From: Mesostigma viride
Taxonomy: Eukaryota; Streptophyta; Mesostigmatophyceae; Mesostigmatales; Mesostigmataceae
Length of the DNA stretch: 62,000 nucleotides
Direction of reading: 5' to 3'
Assembly: GCA_009746045.1 (NCBI GenBank)
Contig: RPFO01000041.1
Location: 7,286,613-7,348,612 of the forward strand
Numbering within the stretch: position 1 is the first letter of the stretch; every line of letters starts with the position of its first letter. The notes below the pieces were generated by a model that saw only the letters and a list, made by a program, of their open reading frames with translations, was not told where the DNA came from and searched no databases. Shown piece by piece: positions 16,553 to 27,300 of the stretch. A program made the position numbers and the translations under genes.

Positions 16553-17188
16553 TCACCTCCTCGTGCGCGATCGCCCCCTCACTCTGCGCGCCCCCGTTGT
16601 GTGTCCGCCCCGCTTAGGCAGCACGCGGGCACCGGTGTACATCGGCACGTACATAGGCACGTACCCCGCTCTCTTGGTGAACCTGTCTTCGTCCTCCTCG
16701 TCGTCGCTCTCCGCGTCTAAACGAGCCTGTATCCATTCTTGGAGCCCAAGTCGTTCCTCCGCGGCATCAACAGCGGCGGCAGCGGCCCTAGCGGCAGCCC
16801 TAGCGGCACGTTTATCAGCCCCAGCGTCTTCCCCAGCGGCACGCAATTTGGCGTTTCTAGTGGCACGCAATTCGGCTTCACGGGCTGCATAAGCGGCATC
16901 TAATGTGGCTTTTACACGTGCATCACGAGCAGCGTCCTCGACGTCATCGGCAGCCCTATCGCTCGCCTCTCCCGGGCGGAAACCGGCCCTGAGCGCCCTC
17001 TGCACCGCCGCGCGGAATCCGGTCGCCCTGACCCCGTGCGCCCGCCCCCCGCGCCTAGGCGCGCCCCGCCCCCTCCCCCTCCTCCCGCCCCCGTGGTGCG
17101 GGCACGCGCTCCTGCCGCCCCAGGTCTGCCACCCGCACCGGCCGCCCTTACCCGTCAACGCACCGCAACGATCGGACGATACCGCCAT
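16553..17188 (-). CDS. Viral protein with small Cys/His motif and Ala/Arg-rich helix (211 aa)
   Basis: The start MAVSSDRCGALTGKGGRC at 17188 is preferred; the frame extends 10 codons further to 17218. The N-terminal motif C-x(9)-C-x(11)-C-x2-H (RCGALTGKGGRC...SACPHH) resembles that of the protein at 13103-13615. A basic Gly/Arg linker and a long Ala/Arg/Glu helix (about 90-160, with ARAAARAAAAAVDAAEERL) follow, then an acidic patch (ESDDEEDED) and a basic end. Ala-codon repeats at 16770-16880 make part of this sequence repetitive. Probable nucleic-acid-binding protein by charge only. Confidence 0.55.
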   Translation of the reverse strand: MAVSSDRCGALTGKGGRCGWQTWGGRSACPHHGGGRRGRGRGAPRRGGRAHGVRATGFRAAVQRALRAGFRPGEASDRAADDVEDAARDARVKATLDAAYAAREAELRATRNAKLRAAGEDAGADKRAARAAARAAAAAVDAAEERLGLQEWIQARLDAESDDEEDEDRFTKRAGYVPMYVPMYTGARVLPKRGGHTTGARRVRGRSRTRR

Positions 17189-17269
17189 CGCGCGAAACAC
17201 GTATACAAAAAAGCGCACATAATTTTAAAACGCGCGCGCACAGCACCGCTCGAACGCTCTCGAAGACGC

Positions 17270-17785
17270 CCCGCATTGGATAGCCTTCTACCGACCAAAA
17301 AAGAGAAGACTATCCAACAAACCCCCCGCCAACACCGGCCCACGCATCCGTCACCAGGAAAAAAAAGAGAAGACTATCCAAACTCCCCCCCTCTCAAACC
17401 CCGCTCGACCACCGAACAAATTTAAGACGGCCTCTCCCGCCATTCTCGCCCGTCGGTCGTGGATAGCCTTCTCTTGGATAGCCTTCTTTTTGCACCACCG
17501 GCCAAACTATTACTCCCCATATACCCTACGCCCTATACCCTATACCCCCCCTGAAAAATTTCCTTACGCCATAAAATACTTCCCTTTCATACCCAAAAAG
17601 AAGACTACCAAAAGAAGACTATCCAAACTCCCCCCCTCTTAAACCCTGCCCGACAGTCGAACAAATTTAAGACGCCCCCTCCCGACATTCTCGACCATCG
17701 GTCGTGGATAGCCTTCTCATTGACAAAAAAAATGGCACGCGCCGAGAACCCTCTCTCGACCAAGATCGTGGATAGACTTCTCAAA
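17270..17785. repeat. Inverted-repeat units (GAAGACTATCCA / TGGATAGCCTTC) in gene-free DNA
   Basis: At least nine copies of a 12-14 bp word occur in both orientations (for example 17277-17289, 17303-17316, 17366-17380, 17460-17487, 17612-17624, 17705-17718, 17769-17782). Two related blocks of about 104 bp (17369-17473 and 17614-17718) begin with the word, end with its near-complement, and share an inner CGAACAAATTTAAGACG. The rest is A/C-rich. I see no coding potential here. It may mark the edge of the viral island or a MITE-like sequence. Confidence 0.65.
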
Positions 17786-17819
17786 AACGGGGGCGAGAAG
17801 AACATCCAACCTCTCCAGC

Positions 17820-17940
17820 CTCTGCCGACACCCGACACGCCACGACCTGCCACGTCCCGCCACGTACTGCCACGACCTGCCGCGTCCCGCCACGAACGAC
17901 GATAACGACGCTAACGACGCTAACGACGCTCAAAGCACGC
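17820..17940. repeat. Short tandem repeats next to element 0
   Basis: Repeats of CGACCTGCCACGTCCCGCCA (about 20 bp, imperfect, 17835-17900) are followed by a 9-bp repeat GACGCTAAC (17900-17930). No gene seen. Confidence 0.6.
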
Positions 17941-17998
17941 GCAGGAACGAGGGGTAGCCCTCGCGAAGCCTAGTGCTAGGGAGCGTGGCGACATCCAG

Positions 17999-20335
17999 AT
18001 GGATATCCAGCATATCAGGGGCTTGTATATATTGGTGGGGGTGGACAGGTTCAGCAGATATAGACTGATAGACGTTCTACCTGGTATGCAGGAGCACCAC
18101 TTGTTGTTGGGTATGAAGGCCCTGATCCCAGGCTTTGGGGTGTGCAAGAGTGTGCAGGCAGACTTGCAGTTTGACTGTTTGCTCAAGCATCAGGACCAGC
18201 TGCCTTGTAAGCTGGTAGTAGTCCCCAGGGAGAGTCATGGGCAGCAAGGGGCTGTAGAGAGATCCATACGTGAGGTAAAGACAGTGGTGCTAGCAGCAGA
18301 GTCAGTGCCACTTGTGGCATCTGCCTTAGAGAGGGCAGCCTGGTGTAAGGGGATAGAAGAGCAGCTGAACCACAGGGTTAACTATTACTTTGATGGTGTG
18401 GCTGTCTCTCCCCTAGCCCTGCAGTATAGCTTGTTGCCTGAGAACGTGGTGCAGGCCAGTCTTAGGAAGGCAGATAGGTTATTTGCCCAGCTGAGACGTA
18501 AGGACAAGAACTGGAATGTGCTGAGGCCTCAGGTGGGGCTGAAGGTCAGGATGTGGAAGGAACCATCTATTCCAGGCAAGCGGGGGAAGTGGCAGGATGG
18601 GGTGGTCACTCGTGTGGAAGAAGCTAACAGATCTTGCCTGGTGGCTTTGGAAAAGGATCCAAGGCACGTGTACAGGTTGTCCTGGGCTCATGTCAAGGAA
18701 AGAAGGCCACATGCAATCTGGCCTGCAGACGGGCCAGGCCCTCCCAGCTGGGTTGAGGAGCCAGGCCAGAGCCAGGCAGCAGCAGCTAATAATCCTCTGG
18801 TGGTGGATGATGGTCTGTCCCTGCTGGAAGATGACGAGCAGGAGGAGGCTGCTGAAGCAACTGTCACAAGGCCAGAGGGGACGGGGCAGCCACCTAAGGC
18901 CCGGGGGCCTCTCATGGCGGACGTCATCCGAGCACTCATGCGCAGCAAACATGATCCCAAGGTATCCAAGCTCACGGGGTGGGGGTCATGCTGGGCAGCT
19001 ACAATGGAGGTAGATACCAACTCACAGGTGTCTGTCATCAGGGAAGAGGATGCTGTAGGCTTATTACAGATGTCCCATCCCAGTTGCCTTGCTGTGTCTG
19101 ATTTCTCAGGAAAGGTGTCCATGAAGATCCTAGGGGAAGTGAGTGTGCCTATCTTAGGGGTGCCCACCACGTTCTGTGTGGTAGAGGGCTATCAGGGGCC
19201 TGCCATTCTGGGTCAGAACTTCTTGTGCATGCCAGGGGTTACTTTGACCTCTGATGAGTTGGCACTAGAAGGCAGAGGCAGCCTCCCCCTTGAAAGATAT
19301 CACTATTCCCAGGGTCTTGCAGTGGCGGTGAAGGCTGTTAGGAGTCAGCCAGCTGAGGGTCCTCAAGGTCAGGAGCCCATAGCTGAGGACCTGTTGATAA
19401 TCCCAACCACCTTTGATCCAAGGCAGTTAGGGGTAAACAGGTACCAGATAGCTGCTCACAGTCCTATTCCCAGGCGCCAGCTAGTCGAGATGATGCAAAG
19501 CCCCAAGATGGCTAAGGCATGGACTCTTGGCTTTGTTGCTTCTGGGCATGAGTGGATAGTTTCCAACTGTGCAGAACCTGTGGATGAGCTGCCAGAAGTT
19601 CACCAGCTGCTCAGATTGATGTTTGTCCTCAAGCTCAAGGAGGTTGATGGTGTCCAGGTGCCACATGTCAGACCAGTTGTAACCGAGTATCATGGCACTG
19701 GCCAGTTGTTAGATGAGGAGCTCTATACTCCAGGGATGCTGCATGACACGTGGAGGATTCTGCTGTGTATATTTCTGTCTTTTCTGGTCAAGGGTGTGCC
19801 CTATAGCTCTGTGCTGATTGATTTCAAGAGGGCTTTTCTCAAGGGTGACCAAGATCAGGCTAGGCAGACTTGGAGAGATATCCCTCCTTTCTTTGTGACT
19901 GTACCTGCTGTATGGAGAGCAGAGATAAAGGCCAGGTACCACACCTCACTTGTTACCTGGTACAGTCGGTTGCAGAACAGGGTTACACCCAGCAGTGATA
20001 TTGCTGAGTGCAGGGCAATCTGTGAAGGGCTGCATACTGCTCTTTACTTGAGGGAGCTCTTCTACCAGCTATGTCAAGTGGCTTCCTGTAGGTTGCAGCT
20101 GCACACACTGGTGAGGACTGATAGCATGGGCATGGTGCAATTTGTGCACAGGCAGCTGGCCAGGAGCAGGGACCTTGACTACTTGTTGCTCAAGGAGATG
20201 TCCTACCTAGCTCACATTGAACATGTGCCTGGTGTGGACAACCCTGCAGATGCCCTCACCAAGCTGGAGGAGAAGGCGGAGAGGCAGTACCCCCTGCTCC
20301 GTGGGCTCATGGACCCCTTACACGGGCGGCCATAG
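17999..20335 (+). pseudogene. Element 0 pol: integrase, DTN protease, partial RT, RNase H
   Basis: A frame of 778 codons with an internal in-frame deletion. Integrase: D2 (MDIQHIRG), D55 (VQADLQF) and E87 (GQQGAVERSIREVK). Protease: MEVDTNSQVSVI followed by AILGQNFL. RT start: PHVRPV, YTPGMLHDTWR, IDFKRAFLKGD. After AEIKARY the frame jumps to SLVTWYSRL, so about 230 residues (RT palm with HGDDL, and early RNase H) are gone. RNase H end: DIAECRAICEG, RTDSMGMVQFVH, GVDNPADALTKL. The encoded parts are only moderately similar to elements 1-4, yet keep the same domain order and the DTN motif. Truncated at the 5' end, so it cannot be functional. Confidence 0.8.
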
Positions 20336-21347
20336 AGACCAGGCCTTGCTTCAGCTTGGGTGTCCCCAGTGGGCTGCTTGACCAAAGTACCAAGTGGTGA
20401 CTGGTGCTTACTGGTTGACAGCCGGTCCTTCAGGGTTAGGTACACCCTCCTGGACAGGAGTTGGTGTGGAATGTCACTCCTACCAGCTGAGAATCATGCC
20501 TGGCCCTCCCCATGGGGTTCAGAAGAGTCGCCAGGACTTAAGTCGACGCCTTTGGCCTCAAACAGTTAGGCCATGCAAGGGCAACCCGAATGTTGGTTCT
20601 TACAGGTTGCTGTACATATGTTTTCTAAGTGCTTGTTTCCACCCTGTTGCTAATAAAGAACCTGGTTGTGTGACCATGTGGGACATGGTTGCCAGGGGGC
20701 CACATTCTGGGTTATATAATGCTTGAATAAAACATAATCATGTCATGTCATTCTCATGTTGTTCTCATGGTTGTAATGTTTCTCTTGTGTAAAGTTCCAG
20801 GTCACCTATAAACCTGGAGGTTGGGGTGGGGTTCAATTCCCCAGCAGAGCCACAGCCTGGCATGAGTGATTCCTGGGCTTAACACCCAGTGAAGACATGG
20901 GCTCCCCAATAAGGCAGTATTTGTATAGGTGCTACCTGAGTCTCTTTGAGCATAAAAGGGAAAGGCTGGCCAAGGCGGGCGCCATAAGAACGGGCGCCTG
21001 TGATAACTGTGAAAGATCAGGAACTCACAATAGTACGTTCTTGGCATCCTGTAATCCCAGCCATTGGACTAGGTAATGTGCCTTGACTTTAATCTAGCAC
21101 CAAGTTCCCAAGGAAAGGTTGGGAGCTGACCAAGGGGTCAGGGGATAACCTGGGGTGACCTCTGATTCACTGGCCAGTACACCTAGCCTGGTCCAAGGGC
21201 AGATATGTTGTTACCCAAAGGAGGCAGGAACCTGGGCCCTCAAAGGTCTGATCAACCTCAAGGGACCACGCGGTCTGTGGCTGAGTGGGCACAAGCAAGG
21301 TTAGGCTTGTTTCAAGCTGGTCCAGCTCCAAAAGAAGAAAGGGTTGG
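20336..21347 (+). other. Element 0 3' UTR with T-arm-like and GGCGCC hairpins
   Basis: Gene-free. At 20827-20843 a perfect 5-bp stem with a 7-nt loop (TGGGG TTCAATT CCCCA) looks like a tRNA T-arm/B-box. At 20978-20998 two GGCGCC words flank a short loop. Elements 1-4 have the same two structures in the same order, which argues for function rather than chance. Confidence 0.6.
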
Positions 21348-21993
21348 AGTTAGCATTTTGGGCAACCAATATGCTAAGTGGATGCAGTTTGGAAAGACCT
21401 TTCCAACGCCGTGCTGACCGCCTGAAACAGACAAGGGACGAGAAAGATATGAGGTCCCAAAGTCCTAGCCGTCCGTGGCCGACTAGGGTACAGTCCGCTG
21501 GTATAGTGGACAGGACACGTGGCAGGCCGTGCCTGCACAGGCTTAGCCTGACTATCACGTGACTGTGGTCCACGTAGACCAGAGGAGCAGCAGCCTGTGA
21601 CTGGTGGAATACAGGAGTTGGCACAAGTCTGCAAGGATACTAGGCCTTGCAGGTTTGTGACAGGTCCTGTACTTCCTAGGTTGCAGAGTCTAGGCAAATC
21701 CAGTTCGTCCTGGCTCTGCACTGATGCCAGTGGACGTTGAGGATTTGCTTGCATGCCTGCACGTGCCTCGTCACGCCGATGGGAACGAGGAACAACGCAA
21801 AGGATATAGCTTGGTCATGGGGATGACCAGCTATCTTGGCAAGCACGAACCGAGGCTCCCACATTGGACGTGGAAACGCTCACCGTGGTCGTGGCTTGGT
21901 GCACGGGTTAAAAGGTTGCTGCCTTGCAACTTTGGCTCATCCCGTTGTGTGCGTAAGAGACCAGGAACTCACAGTTCTGGTTGTTTGCTAACT
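21348..21993 (+). repeat. Element 0 3' LTR (diverged; end approximate)
   Basis: Starts AGTTAGC after the purine tract, shares blocks such as CTTTCCAACG and GTGGACAGGACA with the younger LTRs, and has a TATA-like TTAAAAGG near 21909. The 3' boundary could be 21969 or 21993. Confidence 0.5.
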
Positions 21994-23303
21994 ACCTTCA
22001 TACTGGGGTTTATAGGGCGGGGTTCGATTCCCTGGTATTATGTTTCTACAAGCTGGCCTGTTCAGGTGTTTGCCTGTTCAGACTTCCCTAGTTCCCCAGG
22101 GCAGGATTTAATTGTTGCCTATGTGTTTCATTTTGTCATTTGTTTGCTGTGGCAGTTTACCATCTGGCAAGTAGACGGGCGCCGTAAGACGGGCGCCAAT
22201 AGACCCCTGTTGAGAGAATGACAGGCAAACTATTGTAATACGCCTTACTTTGTCAAGTGGTATTTTAATTGTCATGGGTTTATTGTACTTATATTGAATA
22301 TGTACTGGGTTTTATGGGATTAGTATCTGGGATTAATGTAACTCACCGCCAGAAGGTCATTGTACTGGAGGCTCTACCGAGGTGATGGGATTAATTCCTG
22401 GAGAAGCCCTCATAGAATTAACCTGTATGTATTTAATTTTGTGTGTTCCTAATATCTGGTGGTACTCTGTAATGCCACTTCCATAGGTTTTTATCCATTT
22501 CTCATGGAATGGTTTTCCCTGTGGCAGATCTGTTTCTTTTTCAGTTCCTTAAAAGAAAAGGCTGGGGGAATGGCAATGGCCATTAAAGACATCTGTTCAA
22601 GCTTCAAGCTGGAGTGAAGGACATTTCAAGCTACTTCAAGGGTCCCTGGCAGGGGATGTGATCCCTAAAGAAAAGAAGGGATTGGAGTTAACGTAAAGGA
22701 TTTACGTTAGATGGATAGAGATTGTTACGCTCTTTCCAACGGCACCTTGAACGCCTCATTTGGTTAAGGAACGTAAAAGTTATGACGTTTCCTAGGCTGT
22801 GCCGACAGTACCCGGCGCGCCACTGTGGGCGCGTACGGACACAGGATGTACAAGTGTCACTATGACAGTCCGCAGGACGTTGACAGGACTTGTACAGGAC
22901 TTGATGGTCAATTGATAGGTAGGCGTGCTGTAGCGCGCCAGGACCTACTAGGAGACAATTGATGCTGAGTAGTGTACGGATAGGTCCACAGGACTAGCCG
23001 TATGGACAATTGATAGATCTGCGCGCCAAAGGCGTACCAGAGTCTGTGTAATCAATTGATTGACAGTTCAGCTGTGACAGTGCAGCTGAATACTTGGACG
23101 CGTCCCTAGCAACCTATATGTATGACTTGGTCGCACCGGGACGCTAGTTCTTGCGTGCACGCTCTCTTGGCACTGCGACCCTGTCGCCTGTGCTGCGTGC
23201 AGTCTTGGAAGTGACGTGACTTACGTCTGTGTTCCTTATTCTTTATAAAGGCAACATTTCCTGCAAGAACCATGGCGGAATTCTACACAACACTCTCACA
23301 ACT
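21994..23303 (+). mobile_element. 3' end of a younger-subfamily element: 3' UTR plus LTR
   Basis: This part matches the 3' UTR of element 1 from its T-arm-like hairpin (22018-22034) through the GGCGCC pair to a full LTR (22686-23303, 618 bp, AGTT...AACT). Its body is missing, replaced by element 0. It lies directly against the truncated gypsy RNase H. The right flank AGATG would be its TSD; the left copy is lost. Confidence 0.75.
22686..23303 (+). repeat. LTR (618 bp) of the AGTT...AACT family
   Basis: Begins AGTTAACGTAAAGG, a region with a perfect 9-bp inverted repeat (TAACGTAAA...TTTACGTTA). It contains a TATA-like TTTATAAAGG near 23244 and ends CTCACAACT. It differs from the LTRs of elements 1-4 at scattered sites. 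Confidence 0.85.
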
Positions 23304-25559
23304 AGATGCGTGAGGGGCCGATGATCCGTGTGGATGATCAGCCGGTGGGGACCAAGATCCCCCTGCTCGCTGATGGCAACGTCAAACTGGGCCCCGAGAA
23401 GATGATGGCGCCAGGTATGGCAGCAGTAGACCACGGCAAGAAGCTCCTGCTGGTGTACCGGATAGTTGCGCTCGGCAGGGATCATAGTCCGGGAGATGTA
23501 CTCGACCGGCTGCAACCCCTGACCCTGGTCCTGCAATAGGACACCGCCGATTGCAACCTTGCTCGCGTCCGTTGCGACCACAAAGGGCTTGGACGGGTCC
23601 GAGATAACGAGCACGGGGGCCGTGGTCAGGCTGCGCTTGAGGGCCTCAAAGGCCTGTTGGCGCGGACCGTTCCGACCAAACGAAAGGAACACCCTTCTTG
23701 AGGAGGGCGTTAATGGGGGCAGCGATCGTCGCGAAACGGGGGATGAAACGTCGGTAATACGACGCGACACCCAAAAAGCTGCGCACGCCCTTGACGTTGG
23801 TCGGGGTCGGCCACTGCTGGATGGAGGCGATCTTGGAGGGGTCCGTCGCGACGCCGGCAGCAGACAGGGTATGACCGAGGAACGGTACGCTGCGACCAGC
23901 GCGGACCTTGGCCTTGCGGACCGAAAGATTCTCCTCCTCCATGATGCGCAATACCGTGGCGACGTCCTCGAGGTGATCCTCAAAGGTCTTGGAGTACACC
24001 AAGATGTCATCCAGGTATGCGAGCGCACAAGTGCGCTTGTAGGACCACGGGGGCTTCGCGCCCCGGTTGGGGTCCTCGAGGTCACGGGAAACCTGCGGGA
24101 GATGCGCGGTTCCCATTGACTGGGCGGAGGATGTCATTCATGAGCATCTGAAAGCTCGCAGGGGAATTGCACAACCCCACACGGAACTGATAGTGGCCGA
24201 ACGGCGTGTTGAACGCCGTTTTATGACAGTCCTCCGGCGCAATCCTTAACTGCCAGAACCCGTCTGCGCAATCAAGGACGGTGAAACATGTGGCGCCCTG
24301 CACGCGGTTGAAGATATCGTCGATGCGGGGGAGAGGGTACTTGGACTTTACCGTAAATTAGCGTTCAGCTTACTATAGTCCGTGACGAGCCGCCACTTGC
24401 CCCCAGGCTTGGGGACCAACAGCACGCCTGCTGAGAAGGGGCTGTTGCTGGGCTCGATGAGACCCCGCTCCAGAAGCGCCATCAAGATCTTCTTGAGCTC
24501 CACCAGCTCCACCGGACCCATGCGGTACATAGGGGACGTCGTAGGGCCATAGCCCTCCTGCAATTGGATGCGGTGGAGCACCGAGCGCGGCGGGGGAAAC
24601 TCTTGCTTACTCTCATCAAAGAGCTTCGCGCGTGCTGCCAACACCGCATTGTAGCGCTCAGTCTCCTCGGGGGTGAAGCCCACACCGATCTCATTGAGCA
24701 TGAGCTCCACGGCAGCGAGGTCGAGGCGATACATGTAGTATTCCTTGCCCTGACGCAACTTGCCCTCCAACGACTTGATGCTCATGAGGATCTGTGAGGC
24801 TTGGCGGGGTTGGGTAAATTCCCGCTCGTGCGTGACGTTGTGCACAGTGGGACCCTGCGCCTGATATTCGCCAACCGGACTCCAAAAGGAGCCGTCGAGG
24901 AACCACACCACGCGACGCTTAATGCTGATGTCAACATCCTGAGCGTCCATCCAGTCAATGCCAATAATGATATCGGCTGCGCCCAGCGGCGCGACAGTGG
25001 CGGTAAGCTCCACAGGGATGCCCTGAATCACCGCCTTGATGTCGACTAGACCTGGCGAGGGGTTCTTGCGACCATCTGAGTAAGTCACATTTACCACTGT
25101 CGCGTGTGGCCGTATAGTGTAGCCAGCGCGACGCGCCAGTGCCTCCTTGATGAATGATGTGGAAGCGCCCGTGTCGACCATGAACTGCACGTCCATGACA
25201 GTCTTGCCCTTGAGGAAGGGGTCCAGTGCTGTTGATGGCACTGCCAGACCCCCTCGAAAGAGGAGCAAGCTGCGGGCCGCACTCCTCGGGGCTGCATGCG
25301 TCGGCGGGGCGTCCGCGTTGCTGCCCGAAGCCGGAATTGTGGCCGTGGCTGGAGCCTCACCAACTGGCTCCATACTCGCGCCGGTATCCGCAACTAACGG
25401 TGCCTGTACGGCGGAGCTACTGCTATCTACACTATTTACTCCTACTACGCTATCTACCCTATCTACCTGAGCTACCGCTACTTCTACCCCCAAGGGGAGG
25501 GACACTACGCGCGAGGAACGGATGGCCGGGAGGCCGCCTCGTTCGACCGCCCGGTCCAC
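23304..25559 (-). pseudogene. Gypsy pol: protease, RT, partial RNase H; multiple frameshifts
   Basis: Protease: FMVDTGASTSFI, then IIIGIDWM. RT: PVELVELKKILMALLERGLIEPSNSPF, VLLVPKPGGKWRLVTDYSKLN, TVLDCADGFWQLRI, FGHYQFRVGL, and the catalytic AYLDDILVYS. Connection/RNase H: KPFVVATDASKVAIGGVL and RNYPVHQQELLAVVYCCHTWRHHL, ending at HTDHRPLTHL, where the AGTT...AACT LTR begins. The frame changes near 24350, 24130 and 23660, so the copy is inactive. Pol overlaps the end of gag by about 55 bp in a different frame, as is common for Ty3/gypsy, so a programmed shift may once have joined them. Clearly gypsy order (PR-RT-RH); integrase absent. Confidence 0.85.
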
Positions 25560-25953
25560 TCTTCCCCCTCCTCCACCGGTTCCTCCTCATCGTCGTCGCC
25601 ATCCGCATAGCCTGCGATGGCCTGGGCATCCAGCCGCCCACTGTCCGAGTCGTGATCGGCCGCGCCTCGTTGCTGCGCTAGCACCTTGTTCACCTCGCGG
25701 GTCACCCGTTGGAAGGATGGACCTGAGGCCCGAGGCGTTTGATACTGCGCGGGCTGGCGGCGGGCATCCTGCAGCTTGGCTGCACGTGCTCCCGCATTAC
25801 GGGGCCGATCGCCTCGCTGCGCAGGGTCCGGACGTTTGCCGAAGGCGGGGCCAGAGAACTGGGGTACATGCGTCTCCTCATCCTTGCGGGCGCGCAGGCG
25901 AGGGCACTCGCGCTTGAGGTGGCCAACCTCGCCGCACGCAAAGCAGCGGGAAG
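25505..25953 (-). pseudogene. Gypsy gag C-terminus with zinc knuckle
   Basis: On the minus strand, just past the hAT-like insertion, the frame reads SRCFACGEVGHLKRECPRLR: a CX2CX4HX4C nucleocapsid knuckle. An Arg/Pro-rich stretch and an acidic stretch (DGDDDEEEPVEEGEEW) follow, to a stop at 25505. It is the continuation of the gag at 27301-28911. Confidence 0.8.
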
Positions 25954-27300
25954 CAGTGATGCGTCATACGCCGTATTATACGCCGTATTTAGCGTATTAT
26001 GCGCGATACGCAAGCGGCGCGTACGAAAATGGGGTACTTTCATACGCAACGCGTATTTTTGCGCATTTTTGCGTATTTTCGCGTATTTTTGGCATATTTT
26101 TGGCTTACGAGGTGGGTGCATTTGCTTGCCTAGACTGCGGCGCGCCGACCTGTAGTAGGAACAAATAATTGCGTGATGAGCTAGCTAGTGTATTGTGCAC
26201 TAAAGCTAAAAGCGCGTTCATTGTGACTTGTGAAGGCGGGAAGGTGAAGGCGGGAAGGCTGAAGATTCATCATCAAGAAGGTGATAAGCAACAGTATATT
26301 TGGAATAAACGTACACCTAATTATCTGGATCAAGAAGGTGATAAGGTGTGCCAGCAACGTCGTGGTCGTCTGGCACCTAGATCGTAGCATATCGACATCC
26401 AGGCATGGCTGACACGTGAGTCAATGGAACACGATGATGATGTGCGGCCCGATGAAGAAGAGGCCACATCCGAAACTGTCTGGACATACATTAGCAAAGA
26501 GCGCATCCTCAAGAATCGGCAGCAGACAAATAACTACTACATGGATGATGGAGTACTCCGTTACAGGCTGCTGGTCGAGCAGGCGGAGAAGGAAAGCAAT
26601 ACCAGGAAGAGGAAGGCGACTAGTGACGCCAAGAAGCAGGCTGATGTGCGGGCGGCACTTAAAGACAGGCTTGCAGACGTTGTAGAAACCGACGCCTTTA
26701 ACTGGGTGTCCGCTCATGCCAGCAACACCTCGGGGCGCGCTGCTGGGCGGCTGGGCCAAGCGGATCATCAAAGGGCCAATCCACCGACGGTAATTTGCCC
26801 GCACCTTACGGGCTCAGCAAAGAGCAGCTGGACGAGGAGCTGTGCGAGGCATTCATTTGCGCCTTTCAATGCCATCGACGCCCTTCAATGTCATCGACAC
26901 CTCGGGGCAATGTATAGTGCATGCATATCTTGAGTTCTACAAAATTATTATCCTTTCCAGTGAGTTGTGCATTGACTACTGGTATTGATACTTAGTTGCA
27001 TGTTGTCTCGATTTTGAAGAGAAACTATCAAGTTAGACCGTTAGAAACTAAGCTTGTATTTAGGTAGTGGTGGCAATGCCAAAGGTCATGCTATATATGT
27101 CATGTATAGGCAAAAGGTATGGAAAAACACCAGCAGACTATGCTTGGTTGCTCAGAATGTTGAAAACCCCTCAAAATCATGCCAAAAAAGGGGTTTTCAA
27201 CGGTTAGCGTACGATCAGCGTATAATACATTATACACCGCGTATTATACATTATACACCTGGGGCCGCGTACGACGCGTATCGCGTATGACGCATCACTG
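25954..27300. mobile_element. hAT-like DNA transposon (1347 bp), probably non-autonomous
   Basis: Terminal inverted repeats start CAGTGATGCGTCATACGC on both ends. The 8-bp TSD GCGGGAAG flanks it (25946-25953, 27301-27308). CAGTG ends with an 8-bp TSD are the hallmark of hAT elements. Subterminal DNA is full of CGTAT/GCGTAT words (25966-26095, 27205-27295), as expected for transposase binding. An internal 12-bp-stem hairpin (GTTGAAAACCCC...GGGGTTTTCAAC) lies at 27159-27201. No transposase domain is recognisable. It interrupts gypsy gag. Confidence 0.8.
26424..26933 (+). CDS. Unrecognised ORF inside the hAT-like element (169 aa)
   Basis: Starts MEHDDDVRPDEEEATSETVW and has a charged helical centre (VEQAEKESNTRKRKATSDAKKQADVRAALKDRL). 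The last 50 residues look like random coding. It has no RNase-H-like transposase or hAT dimerisation motif. It may be a captured host fragment or chance. Confidence 0.3.
   Translation: MEHDDDVRPDEEEATSETVWTYISKERILKNRQQTNNYYMDDGVLRYRLLVEQAEKESNTRKRKATSDAKKQADVRAALKDRLADVVETDAFNWVSAHASNTSGRAAGRLGQADHQRANPPTVICPHLTGSAKSSWTRSCARHSFAPFNAIDALQCHRHLGAMYSACIS

Larger units (their letters stand above)
17996..21993 (+). mobile_element. Element 0: 5'-truncated, older member of the INT-PR-RT family
   Basis: The left end is cut inside integrase, so the 5' LTR, ORF0 and gag are missing. The body holds the degenerate pol at 17999-20335, about 1 kb of 3' UTR and a diverged 3' LTR beginning AGTTAGC at 21348 after a purine tract (AAAAGAAGAAAGGGTTGG). 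The LTR end is uncertain: AACT at 21993 is one candidate and AACT at 21969 another. From about 21994 the sequence switches to the 3' UTR of the younger subfamily, so element 0 probably inserted into one of those. Confidence 0.65.

Noticed and set aside
20360-22221. ORFs downstream of element 0 pol
   Set aside because: They fall in the 3' UTR and LTR and have no recognisable protein features.
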